A stretch of DNA of 64,000 bases from Shewanella khirikhana (GTDB lineage: Bacteria > Pseudomonadota > Gammaproteobacteria > Enterobacterales > Shewanellaceae): positions 496,001 to 560,000 of the forward strand of contig NZ_CP020373.1 in the NCBI RefSeq assembly GCF_003957745.1, in the 5' to 3' direction. Of this stretch, positions 59,422-64,000 are shown one piece after another. The notes beneath the pieces are model-generated. The model did not search any database. It was not told the origin of the DNA and was given only the letters and a program-made list of their open reading frames with translations. The first letter of the stretch is position 1; each line of letters opens with the position of its first letter. The translations under genes and the position numbers were made by a program.

Positions 59422-60726
59422 ATGGAAATGACTCTTAAAAGTGAAAGTAAACGTAGCAGCGTTATCCCGATGGCGATTGTCGCGGGGCTATTTTTCATTC
59501 TTGGGTTTGCCACCTGGTTAAATGGCTCTTTGATGCCGTACCTTAAGCAGATCCTTCAACTGACCCCGTTCCAGGCTTCACTCATTCTGTTCTCCTTCTA
59601 TATTGCCGTGACCTTTACCGCACTGCCTTCCGCGTGGGTGATCCGTAAAGTGGGTTACAAAACCGGTATGGCGATGGGGATGGGGATCATGATGATCGCC
59701 GGGTTGCTGTTTATTCCAGCGGCCAAAACGCAAATATTCGGACTGTTCCTGTTTGCTCAGCTGGTGATGGGCGCTGGCCAAACCTTACTGCAAACTGCTG
59801 TTAACCCTTATGTGGTGCGCATTGGCCCTGAAGAGTCTGCTGCGGCCCGCGTCAGTGTGATGGGTATTTTGAATAAAGGCGCTGGTGTTATCGCACCTTT
59901 GGTGTTTACCGCGCTGATCCTGGACTCGTTTAAAGACCGCGTGGGTACCGAACTTAGTGCCGCTCAAATCGATGAAATGGCCAATGGCCTGGTGATCCCT
60001 TATCTGGGCATGGCATTGTTTATCGGTTTCCTTGCCATTTTGGTCAAGAAGTCCCCGCTGCCAGAACTCGAAAGTGAAGAGCAGGACGAAGAGCACAACA
60101 AAGGTCAGATCCGTGAAGCCCTGTCTCATCCAAATCTGGCTCTGGGTGTGGTAGCACTGTTTTTCTACGTTGCCGTGGAAGTGATTGCCGGTGACACCAT
60201 TGGTACCTTCGCGCTCTCTCTGGGCGTTGAAAACTACGGTGTGATGACTTCTTACACCATGGTTTGTATGGTGCTGGGTTACACCCTGGGTATCCTGACT
60301 ATCCCTCGCTTTATTTCTCAGCCGACCGCACTGATGGTCTCTGCGATTCTGGGGATATTGCTGACACTGGGGATCCTGTTTGGTGACAACAGCTCCTATG
60401 CGATTGCCAATGCGGTATTGGTGCCTTTTGGTGGTGCCATGCTGCCAGACACTCTGCTGCTGATCGCTTTCCTCGGTTTGGCTAACGCCATTGTATGGCC
60501 GGCAGTATGGCCTCTGGCGCTGTCTGGCATGGGCAAGTTGACCAGCACAGGCTCTGCGCTGTTGGTGATGGGGATTGCCGGTGGTGCTTTCGGTCCGCTG
60601 TTCTGGGGACTGACCAGCCAGGCATCGTCGCTTGGCCAGCAAGGTGGCTATATGGTCATGTTGCCATGCTATCTGTTTATCCTGTTCTATGCCGTGAAAG
60701 GCCATAAGATGCGCAGCTGGAAGTAA
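59422..60726 (+). CDS. nagP: N-acetylglucosamine permease (FHS family MFS)
   Basis: 434 residues with 12 transmembrane helices. FHS-type signatures: LGFATWLNGSLMPYLKQ, QTLLQTAVNPYVVRIGP and the VEVIAGDTIGTFALSLG segment. It imports GlcNAc with protons across the inner membrane. An alternative ATG two codons on (59428) is possible. It has its own operator and terminator. Confidence 0.93.
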   Translation: MEMTLKSESKRSSVIPMAIVAGLFFILGFATWLNGSLMPYLKQILQLTPFQASLILFSFYIAVTFTALPSAWVIRKVGYKTGMAMGMGIMMIAGLLFIPAAKTQIFGLFLFAQLVMGAGQTLLQTAVNPYVVRIGPEESAAARVSVMGILNKGAGVIAPLVFTALILDSFKDRVGTELSAAQIDEMANGLVIPYLGMALFIGFLAILVKKSPLPELESEEQDEEHNKGQIREALSHPNLALGVVALFFYVAVEVIAGDTIGTFALSLGVENYGVMTSYTMVCMVLGYTLGILTIPRFISQPTALMVSAILGILLTLGILFGDNSSYAIANAVLVPFGGAMLPDTLLLIAFLGLANAIVWPAVWPLALSGMGKLTSTGSALLVMGIAGGAFGPLFWGLTSQASSLGQQGGYMVMLPCYLFILFYAVKGHKMRSWK

Positions 60727-60752
60727 CAGTCCGATGTGTTGATGCAGATAAA

Positions 60753-60778
60753 AAAGGAGGCTCAGGCCTCCTTTTTTT
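60753..60778 (+). terminator. Rho-independent terminator of nagP
   Basis: Stem GGAGGC/GCCTCC with TCAG loop and seven T. Confidence 0.9.
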
Positions 60779-60903
60779 GTGCCTGAAACTTTGTGCTTGA
60801 AATTGATGCCGGCAACTCATCCATCTCTCGATGATTTGAATGAATCGTCATGGTCTGAGCAAAGGTTTCAGGAAGGGGCGGGGCAAAGGGGGGCATCAAA
60901 ACG

Positions 60904-60928
60904 AAAAAAGCCACTCGTTTGAGTGGCT
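60904..60928 (-). terminator. Rho-independent terminator of the tRNA pair
   Basis: Stem AGCCACTC/GAGTGGCT, 4-nt loop, and a six-T run on the minus strand, 14 nt past tRNA-Thr. Confidence 0.88.
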
Positions 60929-60941
60929 TCTACTACTTTTT

Positions 60942-61017
<76 letters not shown>

Positions 61018-61025
61018 CTGAAAGG

Positions 61026-61101
61026 TGGTGCCCGAACCCGGAATCGAACCAGGGACACGCGGATTTTCAATCCGCTGCTCTACCAACTGAGCTATTCGGG
61101 C
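61026..61101 (-). tRNA. tRNA-Phe (anticodon GAA)
   Basis: 76 nt with encoded CCA. Acceptor stem GCCCGAA/TTCGGGC, anticodon loop TTGAAAA (anticodon GAA), T-arm with GTTCGATTC. First gene of the Phe-Thr transcript on the minus strand. Confidence 0.96.
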
Positions 61102-61471
61102 AACTAAACTGAGTGTTAGTCGTCTACTTCAGACCGGGTTGTTGTGCCCGTCTCGTCTGGAGTGCGCGTATAATATAGCGGTCATTTTTTTCCTGCAAGC
61201 GCTTTTTCCGCAGATTCTGTGCGTCTGGCCAGTTATTCGCCAAAGTGCCGTGAAATGGCGCTTTTCTGCCGATTTAACCAGCAAATTGGCTGGGTTGGCG
61301 GCCATATACCTCCTAAAGCTCAGTGTTTACCTGGCCCATCCATGCTGTTTTCGGTGCTGTTTGCTTCACTTTTCTAAAAAATCGAACCGTATTGGCGATT
61401 TTTAGCGATTTTCTTTTTCAATGCACGCCGTAAGATGATAACCATTCTCGTTAACTCGCTTTGGTGATCAT
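61102..61471. other. Divergent region between tRNA-Phe and cytochrome b561 gene
   Basis: 370 nt. It holds the tRNA promoter at 61170-61198 on the minus strand. The rest, including the start region of cybB, has no recognised site. The open frame at 61139-61405 does not look like a real gene. Confidence 0.5.
61170..61198 (-). promoter_or_regulatory. Promoter of the tRNA-Phe/Thr operon
   Basis: On the minus strand -35 TTGCAG, 17-nt spacer, -10 TATTAT, followed by GC-rich sequence (CGCGC) like the discriminator of stable-RNA promoters. About 69 nt before the tRNA-Phe 5' end. Confidence 0.7.
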
Positions 61472-62017
61472 ATGTGGCGAAATCGTTCTTCCGGATATGG
61501 TTGGTTTGCCATAGGTATCCACTGGCTGATGGCACTGCTGATATTGGGGCTGTTTGCACTGGGCCTGTGGATGGTGGAACTCACCTATTACAGCCCCTGG
61601 TACAAGACAGCGCCTTTTTGGCACAAGGGCCTCGGCGTTCTGATGTTTGTACTCTTGCTGCTGAGACTGGCCGTACGAGTAACAAGTACGTCTCCCAAAG
61701 CATTCGGCAACGCGCTTGAACAGATGGCCGCCAGGTTTACTCATCTGCTGCTTTACCTGTTGCCGCTGGCACTGGTGTTCAGTGGCTATTTGATTTCCAC
61801 CGCCGATGGCAGGCCGCTGGATGTGTTTGGTCTGGTGTCGGTTCCGGCTTTGATGACCTTTGAGGGGCAGGAAGATTTTGCCGGGGATCTACATGCACTG
61901 CTCGCCTGGTCGTTGATTGGCCTGGTGGCTCTGCATGCGCTGGCGGCCCTCAAACACCACCTGATTGATAAAGACACCACCTTATTACGTATTTTAAGAC
62001 CGCAAAAGGAAGCTTAA
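61472..62017 (+). CDS. Cytochrome b561 (YceJ-like)
   Basis: 181 residues with four transmembrane helices. Haem-ligand histidines can be placed in GIHWLMALL, FWHKGLGVL, and in the C-terminal DLHALLAW and ALHALAALKHH segments. It likely passes electrons at the inner membrane, perhaps from quinol. It starts 2 nt (after the stop) before yceI; the yceJ-yceI pair is conserved in many gammaproteobacteria. Confidence 0.9.
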   Translation: MWRNRSSGYGWFAIGIHWLMALLILGLFALGLWMVELTYYSPWYKTAPFWHKGLGVLMFVLLLLRLAVRVTSTSPKAFGNALEQMAARFTHLLLYLLPLALVFSGYLISTADGRPLDVFGLVSVPALMTFEGQEDFAGDLHALLAWSLIGLVALHALAALKHHLIDKDTTLLRILRPQKEA

Positions 62018-62019
62018 CC

Positions 62020-62592
62020 ATGAAAAAGACACTGATCTCTGCGCTGCTCGCCAGCACTGTGATGACTGCCCCGGCCTTTGCCGCTGACTATGTGATTGAC
62101 AGCCAGGGCGCCCACGCGTCTATCCATTTTAAAGTGAATCACCTGGGCTACAGCTTTGTTGTAGGGCGCTTCAATGATTTTGGCGGTGAATTCAGCTTTG
62201 ACGCCAAATCTCCTGAAACCGCTAAAGTAAAGGTGAAGGTTAACACCCAGAGTCTGGACTCGAACCACGCCGAGCGTGACAAACACCTAAAGAGTGCCGA
62301 CTTTATCAATGCAGGCAAATACAGTGAGGCTGTGTTTGAGTCGTCCTCAGTAACGGCCGGCGCCGATGGCAAATTGCAAATCAGCGGTAACTTCACCTTA
62401 AATGGTGTGACCAAGCCGCTGGTTATCGACGCCGTAGCCGTGGGTGAGGGCACCGATCCCTGGGGTGGATACCGTGCGGGCTTCACCGGCACAACCAGCT
62501 TTGCCCTTAAGGACTACAACATTAACTATGATTTGGGCCCAGCCTCGACCCACGTGACCCTGGACCTGGTGGTGGAAGGCGTTCGCAAGTAA
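62020..62592 (+). CDS. yceI: YceI family periplasmic protein
   Basis: 190 residues. Signal peptide MKKTLISALLASTVMTAPAFA, then the YceI lipocalin-like barrel with YVIDSQGAHASIHFKVNHLGYSFVVGRF and LTLNGVTKPL-type signatures (here FTLNGVTKPLVID). YceI proteins bind isoprenoid quinones or other lipids in the periplasm. Partner of the upstream cytochrome b561; a terminator follows. Confidence 0.93.
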   Translation: MKKTLISALLASTVMTAPAFAADYVIDSQGAHASIHFKVNHLGYSFVVGRFNDFGGEFSFDAKSPETAKVKVKVNTQSLDSNHAERDKHLKSADFINAGKYSEAVFESSSVTAGADGKLQISGNFTLNGVTKPLVIDAVAVGEGTDPWGGYRAGFTGTTSFALKDYNINYDLGPASTHVTLDLVVEGVRK

Positions 62593-62620
62593 GGCTTACA
62601 CTTTTCCCCCTACTTATGTA

Positions 62621-62641
62621 CGCCCCGCAAGGGGCGTTTTT
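62621..62641 (+). terminator. Rho-independent terminator of yceI
   Basis: Stem CGCCCC/GGGGCG with GCAA loop and five T. Confidence 0.85.
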
Positions 62642-62768
62642 CATGGGGAATTGTCGTGCATCGGGCACGGATTTCAGGGTACACTAGCGCCAATTTCACG
62701 CATCGTTTTCCTGTGCTGGTTTGATACCGGCATCAGGTTGCTTTTGTTTTAAGGAGACGAAAGACACT

Positions 62769-63245
62769 ATGAATAAGGTGCCTATGACGGTGGTTGGAGC
62801 CGAGCAGCTCCGTAAAGAACTGGACTTTTTGAAGTTCGACCGTCGCCCTAAAATCACTGAAGCCATTGCCGCGGCAAGGGAGCTTGGCGATCTTAAGGAA
62901 AACGCCGAATATCACGCTGCCCGTGAAGAGCAGGGGATCTGTGAAGCCCGCATCCGTGATATCGAAGGCAAGTTGTCCAACGCGCAAATCATCGATGTGA
63001 CCAAGATGCCCAACACTGGCCGCATCATTTTTGGCACCACAGTGACCATTTTGAACCTGGATACTGATGCCGAAGTGACTTACCGCATCGTGGGTGATGA
63101 TGAAGCCAATATCAAAGAAAACCTGATTTCGGTGAACTCGCCTATTGCCCGAGGTCTGATTGGCAAAAACCTGGGGGATGAAGTGAATATCACGACCCCG
63201 GCAGGTGTGACTGCCTACGAAGTGGTGGAAGTGGAATACATCTGA
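62769..63245 (+). CDS. greA: Transcription elongation factor GreA
   Basis: 158 residues, exact for GreA. The N-terminal coiled coil (LRKELDFLKFDRRPKITEAI, LGDLKENAEYHAAREEQ with the acidic tip Asp-Leu-Lys-Glu-Asn) enters the RNA polymerase secondary channel and cleaves backtracked RNA; the C-terminal FKBP-like domain ends with PAGVTAYEVVEVEY. The start is at 62769; a longer in-frame start at 62721 is not family-like. Carries a terminator shared with yhbY. Confidence 0.97.
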   Translation: MNKVPMTVVGAEQLRKELDFLKFDRRPKITEAIAAARELGDLKENAEYHAAREEQGICEARIRDIEGKLSNAQIIDVTKMPNTGRIIFGTTVTILNLDTDAEVTYRIVGDDEANIKENLISVNSPIARGLIGKNLGDEVNITTPAGVTAYEVVEVEYI

Positions 63246-63263
63246 TTTCTGCTGCCATCAAAC

Positions 63264-63291
63264 AAAAAAGCCGCTTTTCAGCGGCTTTTTT
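63264..63291. terminator. Bidirectional rho-independent terminator
   Basis: Stem AGCCGCT/AGCGGCT with 4-nt loop, A-run before and T-run after. It ends greA (+) and yhbY (-). Confidence 0.9.
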
Positions 63292-63321
63292 GTTGATTCT
63301 CTCACGCGAGAGGGCGAAAGA

Positions 63322-63621
63322 TTAACGCGCCTTTGGCAGGCCAATCTTTTGCTCTTCGGACTGGCGATACAGCACCAGCACGTGACCGATAAGCTGTACT
63401 TTGGCAGCCTGGGTTTCACGTACAATGGCGTCAACGATGGCGAGTTTCATTTCGCGATCGCTGGTAGCCACTTTCACCTTGATAAGTTCGTGGTGATTCA
63501 GGGCTCCGTCGATTTCAGCCAGCACTCCCTCGGTCAGGCCATTGGCCCCGAGCAGCACCACCGGCTTTAAATCGTGCGCCAGTCCTTTGAGATGCTGTTT
63601 CTGTTTGGTCGTCAGGTTCAT
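63322..63621 (-). CDS. yhbY: Ribosome assembly RNA-binding protein YhbY
   Basis: 99 residues, single CRM domain. MNLTTKQKQHLKGLAHDLKPVVLLG, GLTEGVLAEIDGALNHHELIKVKV are near-identical to E. coli YhbY, which binds pre-50S particles. The start at 63621 matches the E. coli N-terminus. Divergent from rlmE with 90 nt between, the conserved yhbY/rlmE arrangement. Confidence 0.96.
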   Translation of the reverse strand: MNLTTKQKQHLKGLAHDLKPVVLLGANGLTEGVLAEIDGALNHHELIKVKVATSDREMKLAIVDAIVRETQAAKVQLIGHVLVLYRQSEEQKIGLPKAR

Positions 63622-63711
63622 TTCTACCAACTTTTGCTGAGTTACTGTTGAAAGTTGGGTATTCTACCCTTATATAGCCCTTGTGTAACTCTCATTTGTC
63701 GCGGATTTTTA

Positions 63712-64000
63712 ATGACAGCTAAAAAACGTTCTGCCAGCTCCACCCGGTGGATGCAGGAGCATTTCGATGATCACTATGTGAAATTGGCCCAAAAACGGGG
63801 CTTACGTTCCCGCGCCGCTTTCAAACTGGAAGAACTGCAGGAAAAGGATCATCTGATTAAACCCGGCATGACAGTGGTGGATTTGGGTGCAGCCCCCGGT
63901 GGCTGGTCCCAGGTGGCTGTCAAACTTGTGGGTGATAGGGGCAAGGTTGTTGCCTGTGATATTCTGCCGATGGATCCCATCGTTGGGGTAGACTTCCTGC
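63712..64000 (+). CDS. rlmE: 23S rRNA 2'-O-methyltransferase RlmE (3' truncated)
   Basis: 96 codons are visible before the window ends. SASSTRWMQEHFDDHYVKLA, RSRAAFKLEELQ (with the catalytic Lys of the KDKE set, following SRAAFK) and the SAM-binding VVDLGAAPGGWSQVA are diagnostic of RlmE/FtsJ, which methylates U2552 of 23S rRNA. In many relatives ftsH follows. Too incomplete to judge the C-terminus. Confidence 0.95.
   Translation, partial: MTAKKRSASSTRWMQEHFDDHYVKLAQKRGLRSRAAFKLEELQEKDHLIKPGMTVVDLGAAPGGWSQVAVKLVGDRGKVVACDILPMDPIVGVDFL

Noticed and set aside
61139..61405. 88-residue hydrophobic plus-strand open frame between tRNA-Phe and the cytochrome b561 gene
   Set aside because: It starts with TTG without a ribosome binding site and covers the tRNA promoter; composition is not gene-like.

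Overview
The window is a contiguous stretch of a gammaproteobacterial chromosome, almost certainly Shewanella. Three things point to the genus: the protein sequences, the gene order as I remember it from sequenced Shewanella genomes (thrABC; pgi-tal-ompA; rpsT-murJ-ribF-ileS-lspA-fkpB-ispH-pil; glnB-ndh-nag cluster), and a complete Shewanella-type N-acetylglucosamine (GlcNAc)/chitooligosaccharide regulon. The species cannot be fixed from sequence reading alone. I see no insertion sequence, phage, integrase or CRISPR array. Both ends cut genes: a cytochrome b at the left and rlmE at the right.

Layout. 1-2.5 kb: cytochrome b fragment, cytochrome c', trpR, a small membrane protein, slyD. 2.9-7.8 kb: thrLABC with a clear attenuator. 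7.9-11.7 kb: hybrid histidine kinase, a response regulator without a DNA-binding domain, and a hemerythrin-domain protein. 11.8-20.6 kb: DUF3545 protein, tal-pgi, an OmpA-family porin, phosphoketolase and an alanine/glycine symporter. 20.6-23.7 kb: yaaA, a secreted M28 peptidase, a HlyU/YgaV-like thiol regulator, rpsT. 23.9-31.3 kb: murJ, ribF, ileS, lspA, fkpB, ispH. 31.5-38.9 kb: type IV pilus minor pilins with pilY1 and pilE, then two convergent fimT-like genes. 39-40.9 kb: glnB and ndh. 40.9-60.7 kb: the nag/chitin region. 60.9-64 kb: tRNA-Phe and tRNA-Thr, cytochrome b561-yceI, greA, yhbY, rlmE.

The nag region reads as one catabolic system. A TonB-dependent receptor imports oligosaccharides across the outer membrane. 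A lipoprotein hexosaminidase cuts them, and a periplasmic binding protein plus chemoreceptor senses them. NagP imports GlcNAc. NagK phosphorylates it, NagA deacetylates it and NagB-II deaminates it to fructose-6-phosphate. NagR (LacI family) is the likely regulator. I found five copies of one palindrome, AATGACA-nCGn-TGTCATT (one copy carries a single mismatch), before the receptor, the binding-protein operon, nagK, nagP and a TSUP permease. The same region holds a flavin-dependent halogenase-like enzyme with its catalytic residues, a 2OG-Fe(II) oxygenase-like protein, a SapC-family protein and the TSUP permease. None of these has an obvious place in GlcNAc catabolism, and they are the best candidates here for undescribed biology.

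Start sites were chosen by ribosome binding site and family alignment from memory. Promoter and operator calls are by eye.
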